In this document: in pieces, positions 21,728-32,242 of the stretch
How positions within the stretch are numbered: the stretch's first letter is position 1
Layout: the number at the start of each line of letters is the position of its first letter
Origin: Hygrophila difformis
Lineage: Eukaryota; Streptophyta; Magnoliopsida; Lamiales; Acanthaceae
Direction: 5' to 3'
NCBI GenBank assembly: GCA_030278955.1
Contig: JAOANR010000006.1
Coordinates: 13,083,157 to 13,147,156, forward strand
Length of the DNA: 64,000 bases
Translations under genes and position numbers: made by a program
The notes under the pieces: model-generated
Seen by the model: the letters and a program-made list of their open reading frames with translations, nothing else
Told to the model about the DNA's origin: nothing
Databases searched by the model: none

Positions 21728-22645
21728 GGACACGAGTGGCGACACCCGACAAGCAGGCAGCTGGCGGCGGATGAAGGAGCTGGCGGCGGGCTGAAGGCTG
21801 GCGGCTGGATCAGAATTGGCGGCGAATCAAGGCTGGCGGCTCGGACCAGGCTGGCGGCGGATCAGGCTGGCGGCCGGCGAGCGTTGGCGGCAGTGCGACG
21901 AAGGGCTGGCGGCGGGCGTTGGAGCTTGGCGGCCCGCGGAGCTGGTGGCGGCGCTCGACAGTCTGAGCTGGCGGCGGATCTGGCGACAGAAGGGCTGGGA
22001 GCTGGCGGCGCGACAATCCTGGGCTGGCGGCAAGATGGCTGCTGGCGGCCGGAATGCTCGAGCTGGCGGCGATCCCTGGCGACTCAGGCTGGCGGCGCAC
22101 GACTTCGGGCGAGATGGCGAAGCTGGCGGCGCTCGATGAAGCTGAACGCTGGCGGCAGAACGTGAGGCTGGCGGCGGATCTGGTCCGGGGTGGCGGCGCT
22201 GCAAGGCTGGCGGCCGGAGCCTCCTGGCGGCGGACGCGGAGTCCTGGTGGCGACGCGTGCTGGGGCGCTTCACCTCGGGCGGTGCTGGCGGCGTTCGAAC
22301 AGAGGACGGAGAGACGCTGGCGGCGACTTCTGGCGAGATGACGAAGCTGGCGGCGCTGGATGGAATTGGCTGGCGGCGGTGGCGCTCGATGGAGTTGGCT
22401 GGCGGCGCGTTGGAGCTTGGCGGCCCGAGGAGCTGGTGGCGGCGCTTGCCTGGGCTGGCGGCAAGGGGGCTGTTGGCGGCCGGAGTGCTCGAGCTGACGG
22501 AGACCTGGCGGCGCTGCTGGCGGCTTCCCTCGACGATTGATGACTGAGGGCGACGACGATTAGGAAGAAGAAGAAGGGTGGCCGGCGGTTTTAAAGAGAA
22601 GAGAAGGAGAAAAGGTAGAAGAAAATTTGAAAAAATGACCAAAAG
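21728..22645 (-). repeat. AUG-free, GCCGCCAGC-rich leader of the antisense gene
   Basis: Between the antisense TATA box and the antisense start codon there is no CAT on the plus strand, hence no AUG in about 920 nt of leader. I count 34 copies of TGGCGGC (plus strand) between about 21,770 and 22,525, spaced irregularly at roughly 10-45 bp. Because of the G+C-rich repeat, long ORFs appear on both strands here (for example 21,827-22,651 minus without ATG); I treat them as composition effects. The leader would be followed directly by a 9-nt coding first exon and a 668-bp intron. Confidence 0.7.
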
Positions 22646-22670
22646 TTTCAACTTAATGAGAGATGGTGGC

Positions 22671-22745
22671 TTTTTATAGAAGCCATGGAATTAGGGTTTT
22701 TAAACGGACCTATTGGGCCAAGGTTTTTAAACGGACCAATTGGGC
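22671..22745 (-). promoter_or_regulatory. Predicted antisense promoter: TATA box and two CCAAT boxes
   Basis: On the minus strand TATAAAAA lies at 22678-22671. Upstream are two 24-bp near-identical units at 22695-22718 and 22722-22745 (period 27), each containing CCAAT (22716-22712 and 22743-22739) next to GTCCGTTTAAAAACC. With a start near 22645 the CCAAT boxes fall at about -70 and -95, normal for a Pol II promoter. The unit sits between the antisense leader and the polypurine tract, outside the LTR. Confidence 0.65.
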
Positions 22746-22805
22746 TGAAAATTCCAAAATTAAGCGCGCAAATTTGTCTTAAAATACTAATCAGACAAAA
22801 TGCGC

Positions 22806-22813
22806 GAGGGGGG
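22806..22813 (+). promoter_or_regulatory. Polypurine tract
   Basis: GAGGGGGG lies four bases before the 3' LTR, the expected place for the plus-strand primer of reverse transcription. It is short but well placed. Confidence 0.65.
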
Positions 22814-22817
22814 CATC

Positions 22818-23349
22818 TGTTAACCCAACAAAATTTATATCCAAGTTTTACATGGCCCAGTCCGTGAAAATTTATCCGGAGGCCCAATCCGTGAAAATAT
22901 ATCCGGATAATAACCAAGGAACTGTCAATCAAGTCATCATCTCGCGTGCCGCGTGCCCTGTCACAGAAGTCGCCTGCGCCGTAAGCCGCCAATCACAGAA
23001 GCCTCGCGTGCGCCGTATGCCGCCAGTCACAGAAGCCTCGCGTGCACCGCCTCCGTCGCAGAAGTCAAGAGGCCTGTCAATCAGCCGCCCGCGTGCCTCA
23101 TGCGTCAAGTCGCCTGCATGCGTCTGAGGGTCAGTCCTCCTATAAAAGGAGAGAAGTATTCCAGAGAACAAGGCATCCAACACAACCATCCTCAGAGGAT
23201 TTCCTTTCATTTTTCTGCAGTTCAATTCCTGCTTTTACTTTCCTGCAAAATTTTCCATTCCTTTACAGCTTTGTTTAAATTCTTGTAATTCCCTTAGTAA
23301 TCCTTGTAATCCTCTTCAAATATTGTCCAATCAAAATTCTCGGTTAACA
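22818..23349 (+). repeat. 3' LTR
   Basis: 532 bp, TGTTAACC...GGTTAACA, same length as the 5' LTR and two differences by eye. It is followed by CTATC, the second copy of the target duplication. Confidence 0.97.
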
Positions 23350-23354
23350 CTATC

Positions 23355-26300
23355 CAACATATACATTTTTTATAATTAATTAATCATTCGAATTTTGTTC
23401 AAAAACAAAAAATTATAAATAGCTAATACGCGAGAGCATGGCAGATGCTCCTTAGTCGTAACCAATGAAAACCATTCATGATCAAAACGAGTCTTTTTTT
23501 TTTTTTTTTTTGGTGAACTCAAAACGAGTCTGTTGACTGATACTACATTTTTTCAGTATTATGTTTGTTTGTTGTAGTTAATTAGTCAACTTACAATGTA
23601 CTTATAAAGTCAGAAACTGAGTTAAATGGCCTTTAATTGTGATTGAATACAATCCGTTTAATTTCTACAAACTACAGGAGATTAAGCGTGACTTTGCCAA
23701 CTTTTTTTTTTTTTTGGCATTAAAGTAAAAAAAAAAAAAAAATTATGATATGATAATCCAAGGCCAGTACTGAATGGAACAGAAGGATCGAGTTTTTTTA
23801 CGTGGCTTTGCTTAATTGCTTTGGTCTAATTTTATGTTTATGTATGCTAATTGCTAATTATAGATGTGGTATTTGGGAAGTAAGAGATCTGCTTGCGGTT
23901 GAGTTCACCAAAGAGGATCCTCACTATTAATTAAAGAGTATTTGATTTTAAATTATTCTGCAGATTCTCAAAATCTTTGGAGAATGGCGTACACACTAAT
24001 GCTGATTTTCTTTCTTAAATATAAAAAATAAATAAATAAGAAGTCCAGTAATTTAGCAGTTTTATAAATACAAAGCTATATTGCCACCGGATTATTAGTA
24101 TTATTTTTTTTATAGAAAATCAAACTGTTTTACAATAATTTTACATTTGGAGGACCCAAAACCCGAAACTGTTTTTATTACATGTACTTTTGTTGTCACT
24201 TTTGCCACTCAGGGACAGGGAGCTGAGCATCTCTATTCTTGGTGTGATTGTACAGTTTTCTAATATCGAGTTATGTAGCTTATGATAATTTTTCCAGAGC
24301 TATTATATAGGGGTAAGGGTATTTCGATTGTCAGTGGATATCATCATCGTGTACTCAGCGTAGGCTCCTTGTACTCGGGATGTGCCGGTAGGCCCTGTAA
24401 AGCCTTCTGCGGAAGGGAAGTGCGACGTCCCATCCTAAGCTAGTTTGTGATTTATGAGGTGGTTGTCGTTCTCGGGTAAACGATCAGATAATTGGATTCG
24501 TTGATAGACCGGGTTGGTGAGCCCGTAACACTGTTGAGGCCAAAATTGGCGCAAACTAAAGTAGAAGACCGTATTTCAAACACGAGCGTAAGCATAAGAG
24601 ATGTTGAAAGAAAGCAACAAGATTCCAAACTTGTCCTTAAGAAATGCGTTGAGACAGGACACCAGCTATATATAAAAATTTTATTACACTACATTATTTC
24701 GTCGTTGATAAATCATAAAGTATGTATGAATTCACTCTCAATCATATCAATTCATTTCAGTGCGCCTTTGCTTTTTCTTTCATTTAATTATTATTATTAC
24801 CCAGATTAAAGAATCAAGGCAATCAAACCATTAACGAAAACGACTGCAACGGCAAATTAATTAACCCATCACTATTCATTAAAAAATAGTATTTTTGTTT
24901 GTATGTGATTAGTAATTAAACAATATTATACGCTTAAAAATCTCAATTAATTAATTCTTTTAAGGTAATGATGAGCGGAGCGGGTGCGGTTTTGGTGCAT
25001 ACATATGCACATGCAGAATTTATGTAAGTGATGGGAGATATGTTTTATGTGATGGGAGAGATGTTTAATGTGAAGAATTTTTTGTGGATGTGTGATAGGA
25101 GAGATTTCTTATGTGATGGATGAATATGTGATGTGAGAGATGTTGTATGTGATGGGAGAAATATCATATGTGATGTATGCATATGCATACCACTCAAGAG
25201 GTTGCACCGTAACCGGATTGGAGCTGAGCTGCATGTCATATTTTGGGACAATACATCAAATTGTTATACTTTAATTCTTCTAGGAATATCAAATTGTGGA
25301 ATATGCTTATGATCCAATTTCTTGGATAATATTTATGTCTGTTGTTTTCCCCATGGTAATGGGATGATGAATCTAGTTAGTTCTCAAACGAAACGATTTC
25401 CATATGGGAGTATCAGATTTCTTTACTTTTACTATTTCTTTACATTGATTGTATTTTTTCCGCATCCTCCGGTTGTAGTTATTTTTTAGATTTTTCTTTT
25501 ACCTAGAGCGATCCATGTAAAAAAAAAAAAAAAAATTTCTCAAATAAAATACATATGGAAAATATTTATTCTTATGACTTCAATATTTAGTACTTGCCTC
25601 CTAGCCAATAATAAAACGCTTATTCGAAACAATTTATATCATTACAAAAAAAAAATAATAATAATAATTTAATTTAATTTGTGTTGATGATCGGTCGAAA
25701 TAGCAACCAAATTTTTCAGAAATTTTTTATTGATACCAATCAAATTTTCAGTCGCACCATGTTTTATGCTTTTTGGGCAATCGATCTAGCTACAATATAA
25801 TAATATATGTTTATAAATAAGTTCATAAATGGTTCTTTATGAGTATATTATTAAACACAAACATTTAAAATTGAAAAAAGTTATAAATAAATCTGTATAT
25901 TACACTGGTAATTTAAACAGCAGGAGGATTGTCTTAGTATTTTCATTAAATTTCTTTCTGCACCAATTATTTGATTGCAAAACGACAAATTTTGTTAAAG
26001 CGAAACAATGTAAAATTGGTTTTATAGATGCCACTGTTTTCAACTGTTGTTGTGTTGCTATTGCTAAAATGATTGCCAATGCTTTTGAAAGATCATTAGC
26101 AGAAGTATTCAAAGTGAAACAAATTCATGCGCACTAATTAAAATAATTAAAAAATAAAAGCAAAGTCTCTTTTTTGGTACTTGACTTCTATTTTTTTTTT
26201 TTTTAATATTTACATTGTGTGTTTTGAGTAAAAATTCGACACAACACATGGAGGAGCACTTATAACTCAGAATATATAAAAATTCCTCCAAAGTGGTCTG

Positions 26301-26471
26301 ATTCATGTGTTAATTAACAATATGTAATGTAATGGCTAATCCAACCAAAATTTAATTGTAACAAAAAAAACAAAAATGTAAAACTTGGGTTCACTTTAGT
26401 GAGAGCTTTCTTGCACCAAAAAAAAAAAAAAAAACAAAGAAGCATAGAAATTTATGACTCATGAGAGTAGA
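23355..26471. other. AT-rich intergenic region, no gene recognised
   Basis: The stretch contains homopolymer runs, stops in all frames and only short ORFs. 24,200-24,680 is less AT-rich and might be a decayed gene or transposon, but I recognise nothing in it. A short degenerate repeat lies at 25,000-25,200 (separate entry). Confidence 0.5.
24998..25194. repeat. Degenerate TATGTGATGGGAGAGA repeats between inverted TATGCATA-type ends
   Basis: About eight imperfect units of TATGTGATGGGAGA(G/T)A lie between GGTGCATACATATGCAC on the left and TGTATGCATATGCATACC on the right, which are partly inverted to each other. It may be a small fold-back element. No target duplication was recognised. Confidence 0.4.
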
Positions 26472-26512
26472 AGTTGAATGTGAATCTTTATTGTGGAACA
26501 TTTTGGTTTTAA

Positions 26513-26929
26513 GAGTTGCGTATTCAATTCAGATTTGATGAATTTTAAAAGTTGGTGGATTTATAAAGTCCATAGACCCATGTAGAGTTTTTTAGAGTTG
26601 ATTGATTTTGTATAGACACCATGTAGAGTTTGAGTGTTTGACTGACTTTTAGAAATCTTTGATTTTTTAGAGAGATTTTGTTTAGTTATATTTTTTAAGA
26701 GAATCCATTAAAATCTATAAATATTTAAAATTCATGTACTGTTGAATACCTCAAAATTTTTAAAGACTTTTTAAAATATGTATTGAATACATCTAGATTT
26801 TTAAAGACTTTTTAAAATCTGTATTGAATACACCAAGATTTTTAAAAACTTTTTAAAATCTAAATTGAATACACCATAACTTTAAAAGTCCAAAAAAAAA
26901 TCCTACAGAGTCTGAATTGAATGCACCCT
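26513..26929. mobile_element. Tourist-like MITE with internal repeats (copy A)
   Basis: TAA on both sides, ends GAGTTGCGTATTCAA and TTGAATGCACCCT, and repeated TTTTTAAAGACTTTTTAAAAT units at 26,755-26,870. Same family as 7692-8094. The copy-B partner is at 42,114-42,530. Confidence 0.6.
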
Positions 26930-27816
26930 TAATTAAATAACTTACAATACATAAAAATTAAAAGATGAACTATTTATTCTGTTGTCCTGGTGTTGAAAAC
27001 ACAATCATCATCAAATTGAAAGACAATATGCCATCAACGTTTAAATCAAAACAAAGAACATGTTGTAATTAAGTAATATAAACATTTTGGTAGAGCAGCT
27101 TCGGGACAATATGCTCAATTAAAGTAGTAATTATTAAGAATTATGAAATGAACGGCAAAGGATGAATGGGGCAACTCGGCAAGAAAATTCAAAAATGATC
27201 GCCCCTAGTACTTACCTTCGTTCTTTAATAACTGCACTACTTCTACATTTCACGTAATCCAATAAATATTTTTAATTAATAATAACTCATCTTGTATATA
27301 AGTAAAAATTATAAAAATATAATATTCTAAAATTACGTGATTAGAAGAATTTAACACGATATCACTTGAACATGTTTTATCCTACAGAACTATGTTTAAA
27401 AAAATTGATCAAAATTATTCAATGAATAATTACTACCATGCAAATGATGCAATTAAATGAGAACGGGAAAGTATTATTCCGCTAATAGTAATTATTTGTA
27501 CACACAACATACAAATGATGCAATCACTTGATCTACTTCTATTTGCTCATAAGATCCTTATATGGATATTATTAATAACCAAATATTTGGATTTTAAAAA
27601 TGAAAATATGCTGTAATTGGAAACACATTGATAACGAATTATCAATGTGCTACGGAGTATGAAATTCATATATTCATGGTGATCATAAGTTTAAGGGAAA
27701 GAAAACCCACAAACTGTTATGGTCATAAGTATGTGGTAACTAATATGTCAAGTATATAGCAATCAAATTCTAAATGTGTGGTAACAAAAAAAAAAAAAAC
27801 ATGTGGTAATAATATA

Positions 27817-28061
27817 CTCCCTCCGTAATTTAATGATATTAACATTTCATATTTTCACGCAATCCAATGCAAATGTTTAATGTTTAATATCTCAAATTGT
27901 ATAAAAGTTTAATATTCAAAAACTATGTGATTAGACGAACCTAACGACATCTCACTTGACTATATTTTATCTTATGTAACTGTGTTAAAAAGTCGAATCA
28001 AGGTTACTCAATGAATAGTGTTTACTATGCAAACGTTAACATCATTTGATGATGGAGGAAG
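27817..28061. mobile_element. Stowaway-like MITE (copy A)
   Basis: 245 bp flanked by TA. The ends CTCCCTCCGTAATTTAAT and TGATGATGGAGGAAG are imperfect inverted repeats. Present at the same place in copy B (43,413-43,657), so older than the divergence of the two copies. Confidence 0.6.
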
Positions 28062-28106
28062 TACTAAAAACGTGGTAACCAAACACAAGATGTGTGTTAT
28101 TCAATA

Positions 28107-28212
28107 GTATATCATAAATGTGTTAACCAAACTCTAAATCTTAGGAACTATACATAGGGGTATATCATAAATGTGTTAACCAAACTCTAAATCTTAGGAA
28201 CTATACATAGGG
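28107..28212. repeat. 53-bp direct tandem repeat, two units
   Basis: The unit beginning GTATATCATAAATGTG is repeated exactly at 28,160. Also present twice in copy B (about 43,703-43,808), so it predates the split of the copies. Confidence 0.85.
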
Positions 28213-28954
28213 GGTGTTGATTCAATGAATAGTTCGAGGTAGGGTCCAACCTCTAACTTTCGCAAAATTCATCCATATTTTACATTGCATTTTCCAACAA
28301 TAATTGAGTTTTGAGGGAACAAAGAAAGTCCCAATTGTGAAGAAGAAATTCGGCCCTACTAAAGAGCCCAATAACATGGATCGGCGCCCATACTTTTTGA
28401 ATACGATATAGGAATTGATAAGCCCATATTCGTTGGGTTTTTAATTTTTATTTTTCTATTCTTTCTTTTGTGTGATCGAATTTGGATTTGTTATATGAAT
28501 TCCTTGACAAATGAAAAATGGATATATACTTTTGTAAGTTGTAATTCACATCCAAGTAAGCTGATTCATACATGTGGTAAGAAAAGACAACTTGCTCTAA
28601 ATTAAACTTAATTTGCCATATACGGAGATATATGGGGAATTAGTTTCGAGAATTGGCAAAACAAAAATTATTGTAGAGGCCAAAAATCATAATTCAGGCC
28701 CACTACCAATATATCAATATATATGAAACAAAAACAACAAATTTTGTTTGTTAAAAAAATAAAAATAAATTTTTTTTTTAAAAAAATTACTATCTTTCCG
28801 AAAAGAATCACAATTTTTTCTACAAATCTTTCCGAAAAGAGTCACAATGGATCATCAGATAGATGCTAAAAAAAATTAAATAGTACTATTAATATATAAT
28901 TTAAACAATAGCTATATAATATATACAATGCAATTCTCTTTAAATTGTTTAATT

Positions 28955-29141
28955 TAACCAAACGCAGTTGGCCTGAGTGGTATGAGGCTCTGGCAGCTTA
29001 AACAAATGTCTCGGATTCGAGCCTTTGTGTATGCAGAATTCTGCTTTGGAAGAGACAACCCTTCAATGCCCACCAGATCCTGAGGATTAGTGATCTTGGG
29101 CCCAATGTGGCCTGGTGATACCCGGTATAAGCCAAAAAAAA
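28955..29141 (+). mobile_element. tRNA-related SINE, second family (copy A)
   Basis: 187 bp flanked by TGTTTAATT on both sides (28,946-28,954 and 29,142-29,150). A-box-like GTTGGCCTGAGTGG and B-box-like GGATTCGAGCC lie 40-50 bp apart, and the 3' end is A-rich. Same family as 51,426-51,598. Copy-B partner at 44,552-44,738. Confidence 0.75.
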
Positions 29142-29607
29142 TGTTTAATTACGTGTGCTATTACAATAAATGTTGAATTCATAATTGGGAGAGAAATATA
29201 ACAAAATAAAATAACCCCACCTTTGCAGGCTGTAGCCATTGCACTGTACCGGTGGATGTGATATTGAGATGTGTGTGGGATGAGCATATATACCTTACTG
29301 TTCTAATTTACAAATCAAATGCAATTCATTTCAAGAGCGACAAAATTATACAACTATACACTATATAAGTATATACACGTACGTGCAAGCACAATAATGT
29401 TTTTTGTAAAATTAGATAGTACATCTTTATTATTAATCAAGGGTAAGACGCGAAATTAAAACCTCAATTAACCTTTTAGCAATAATAGTACACACAAGCT
29501 AAGGCTGTGAAGATGAGGTAGAAAACGTACACTAACCTTGATTATATATATCGAGTACTATTGAATTAAAGTGCAAGTTTATTGCACAAATATTTGTGAC
29601 CATGATA

Positions 29608-29931
29608 TTAACGTTGTTGGTCCTCCTGAATCGACGACTCTCGAAACGAAGCTGCTGCTGCTGCAGGGGCAGCAAACCTCGACGAAAACCCTCGATTCAA
29701 CAGGTCCGCGTCTTCGGTCTCCCACTGGTGCCCATCGTCGAAGTTCTGAGTATAGCTCAATGGACTGTATCGAAAATCATTTGTCGTCGCTGCTGCTTGC
29801 CGGCCTCTTCCGGGATTCAGACGATGGATTTTAGGGTTCCTTCGCCACGAAAGAATGCTCCTAAAACGGCCCCAACATGACACTGATGATACCCTCTCTG
29901 CATCGCCATTCTCACTTTGAAGCCTCTCCAT
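29608..29931 (-). CDS. Small plant-specific protein, copy A (107 aa)
   Basis: A single-exon ORF on the minus strand. I prefer the ATG at 29931 (MERLQSENGD) although an in-frame ATG lies at 29961. The protein has a Cys/Trp/Arg patch (SVSCWGRFRSILSWRR), then FRYSPLSYTQNFDDG, a short acidic part, and FSSRFAAPAAAAASF near the C-terminus. From memory this FxYxPLSYxxNFDDG...SSRF arrangement occurs in a family of small uncharacterised plant proteins. No signal peptide or membrane segment is visible. No biochemical function can be given. The identical ORF is present in copy B (45,205-45,528). Codon content is more G+C-rich than the flanks, as expected of coding DNA. Confidence 0.65.
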   Translation of the reverse strand: MERLQSENGDAERVSSVSCWGRFRSILSWRRNPKIHRLNPGRGRQAAATTNDFRYSPLSYTQNFDDGHQWETEDADLLNRGFSSRFAAPAAAAASFRESSIQEDQQR

Positions 29932-30179
29932 GGAATTAATGTATGTGGATTTCATTTGCATAATAAACAGGGGATATTATTCTTTTGGGGGTTTAGTTTT
30001 TTTGCTTTCATGTGGTAGAGAAACATGGAAGACATGTGTTACTAGATATTCTGAGGATAATATTGTATTTTTATTATGTCCATTGTTATAATTTTTATTC
30101 CATGGTCATACATGTCCATTTCGTTCTGGCTTTACTTTCTGTTTTTATTTGGTTTTTTGTTTGCGGGTTTAGAGTTTTT

Positions 30180-30345
30180 TTTTTTTAAACATTGACACAT
30201 ATGTGTCGGCAAAGGTGTGTGGGAGCACAAATTACACAAATTATATAAAAAAATAAAGGGGAGGAATAGTTGGCCGGATGAAAATCTGATCCTCAACCTA
30301 TGATTGGAAATTAGTAGAGATGACCACTGGAAGCCCCGTTCCCTT
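30180..30345 (-). repeat. SINE, first family (copy A)
   Basis: Read on the minus strand it has the A-box-like CCAGTGGTCATCTC, a decayed B box and the family end TTGCCGACACATATGTG next to a run of A. Copy-B partner at about 45,775-45,942. Confidence 0.5.
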
Positions 30346-30853
30346 TGTTGGTTTAGAGTTTGTACGTGTGTTAGATTTATATTCAAAAGCCGGGAATTAT
30401 GGAGTACGTATGTTTACTACTACAATATAGGACCATGATATTTATTCTGCTGCATGATTATTGGTTCAGAATGTTAGATTTTAGTATTTTATTTTACATA
30501 CGTATAAAATTGTGGATAAGGAATATATGTATTTTTTATGATATTTAATTTAATAGAGGAGATAATATCATCATTAAATGTGAAAGGTGTATTTAATGAG
30601 TTGGTATGAATCTCATTAAATGCCTAAATGCTGAAACTTCAACTTGTCCTTCCCACATGAAATAAAAAGTACTCCCTACTACTATCTACTGATGTAGGAA
30701 AAATAACTTTTTTGTAGTATTGGAGTAATATTTTAATAGGAAAAATTATTTTTGTAGTGGATATTGGAGTAATATTTTATTTTCGGGGTTTATTTTTTTA
30801 TTTTTTTTGGGGGAGTAATATTTTAATAAAAGTGGAGTATGTAATTTTTTTTA

Positions 30854-30887
<34 letters not shown>

Positions 30888-30950
30888 CAATTAATGCTCG
30901 AACATCAACAAAAGGTGGAAGAGTACCCATATTTCATGACTTTCAACTTT

Positions 30951-31109
30951 AAAATATTCTAATAAATTTAATTTTATGCTCGAACTAGTGAAGTATATAA
31001 TTTAAAATATTCTAATAAATTTAATTTTATGCTCGAACTAGTGAAGTATATAATTTAAAATATTCTAATAAATTTAATTTTATGATAGATAATATTTTAA
31101 TATTTCAAC
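30951..31109. repeat. 53-bp tandem repeat expanded in copy A
   Basis: The unit starting AAAATATTCTAATAAATT begins at 30,951, 31,004 and 31,057. Copy B has only one unit (about 46,508), so copy number changed after the copies separated. Confidence 0.85.
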
Positions 31110-31901
31110 TTTATTTTTTTCTCTACCGTACCCATATTTCATGACTTTCAACTTTAAGTGGGTGTTTGGATAAACGATATAAAATTGATTATCTGATTAT
31201 TGTATTTTCAAAACGCAAATAATCAGGTTTGCAGCACCAATTTTAAGTGGTTAAACTGATTATTTGCGTTTTGAAAATGCAATAATCAGATAATTAATTT
31301 TCCTGCAGCTTATTCAAACACCCTCTAATGTTGGAGGTTCGATTCATCACATTTTCTCTGACTTCGACTTAAAATAAATAAATAATAAAAATTTTACTCT
31401 CTCTCTTTTTTCTTTTTCTTTTTTTTTTTTTTTCCTCTACCCATATCCCATGTTTTAATGAACGCGATGATATGAAGCCAATTGACAGGCCCAATAATTG
31501 ACCCATTTTTAAGGCGGCGAAGCTAGGTGCATGAATTAAGTTTAATGTTCGATCGATTCTTTGAATTTTTCAAATAGCATTTGGATTCGGTTTTTCCATA
31601 ACCTTATAAACTTAAATATTGCTATAATGGTACTGTTCATCTTCTTGCTGCCGGAATGTATATCAAAAAACAAGAATCGACGAATTATAATGAATGTATG
31701 ATTCATCGTTCATGTTTTTAAGACTTTACTTGTCTTCTAATAATTCTTCCATTTTATCCAGTAGACAACGTCTATACTGTTTTTCAGTTCATGGTGTCAT
31801 ATTGGGGACATCCACATGCTATGGGCCATGGGGCTTCATTAACTTCTTGTGTTCCAACATCTTGTGCATTACTCAATTTTCTCCTACTTGGTCTATCTTT
31901 A

Positions 31902-32111
31902 GGCTTCGTTTGGTAAATAAATAGACTTTAGAGTTTAGAGTTTGGTTTCAGAGATTAGAGTTTGGCTTCATAGATTAGAGTTCCCAAAACCACGATTTGT
32001 GGAGAAAATCAGCGATTCCTAATCTTGTATTTTCGGGAAACAAACAGATATGAATCTCATAGAGTTGGGAATGAGCTTTTAGCGTTTGAACCGCTTATTC
32101 CAAACGGGGCC
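31902..32111. mobile_element. Tourist-like MITE present only in copy A
   Basis: 210 bp between TTA duplications. The ends GGCTTCGTTTGGTAA and TTCCAAACGGGGCC are inverted repeats of the PIF/Harbinger type. Copy B has the uninterrupted site (about 47,970-47,980). Confidence 0.8.
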
Positions 32112-32242
32112 TTAGACTTTTATAACACCAATTCTTATTAAGGGGCCATTAACTAAAATTTTGTTACATGTCAAGTTGTCCTTTTCTTCATCGTGATTGT
32201 TTAAAAGATTGGATTTTTTTCTTCCTAATTGTTTTAACGCAG

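Larger units (their letters stand above)
8425..23349 (+). mobile_element. Complete Ty3/gypsy LTR retrotransposon, Tat lineage, 14,925 bp, with an antisense PMD gene
   Basis: A full-length element with 532-bp LTRs on both sides, 5-bp target duplication CTATC (8420-8424 and 23350-23354), primer site, polypurine tract and two intact sense ORFs. A second RNase H domain (archaeal type) between the normal RNase H and the integrase marks the Tat lineage. Between pol and the 3' LTR lie about 6 kb of additional DNA that hold an antisense, intron-containing gene. The LTRs differ at two positions by my reading (8483 and 8764), so insertion was recent. With the commonly used plant rate of 1.3e-8 per site per year this is of the order of 0.1-0.2 million years, if that rate applies. 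No internal break was found, so the element could be autonomous. Confidence 0.95.

Noticed and set aside
21810..22651. Long Ala/Pro/Arg-rich ORFs on both strands of the TGGCGGC region
   Set aside because: Low-complexity G+C-rich repeat leaves few stops. The minus-strand frames have no ATG, and the leader explanation fits the downstream gene better.
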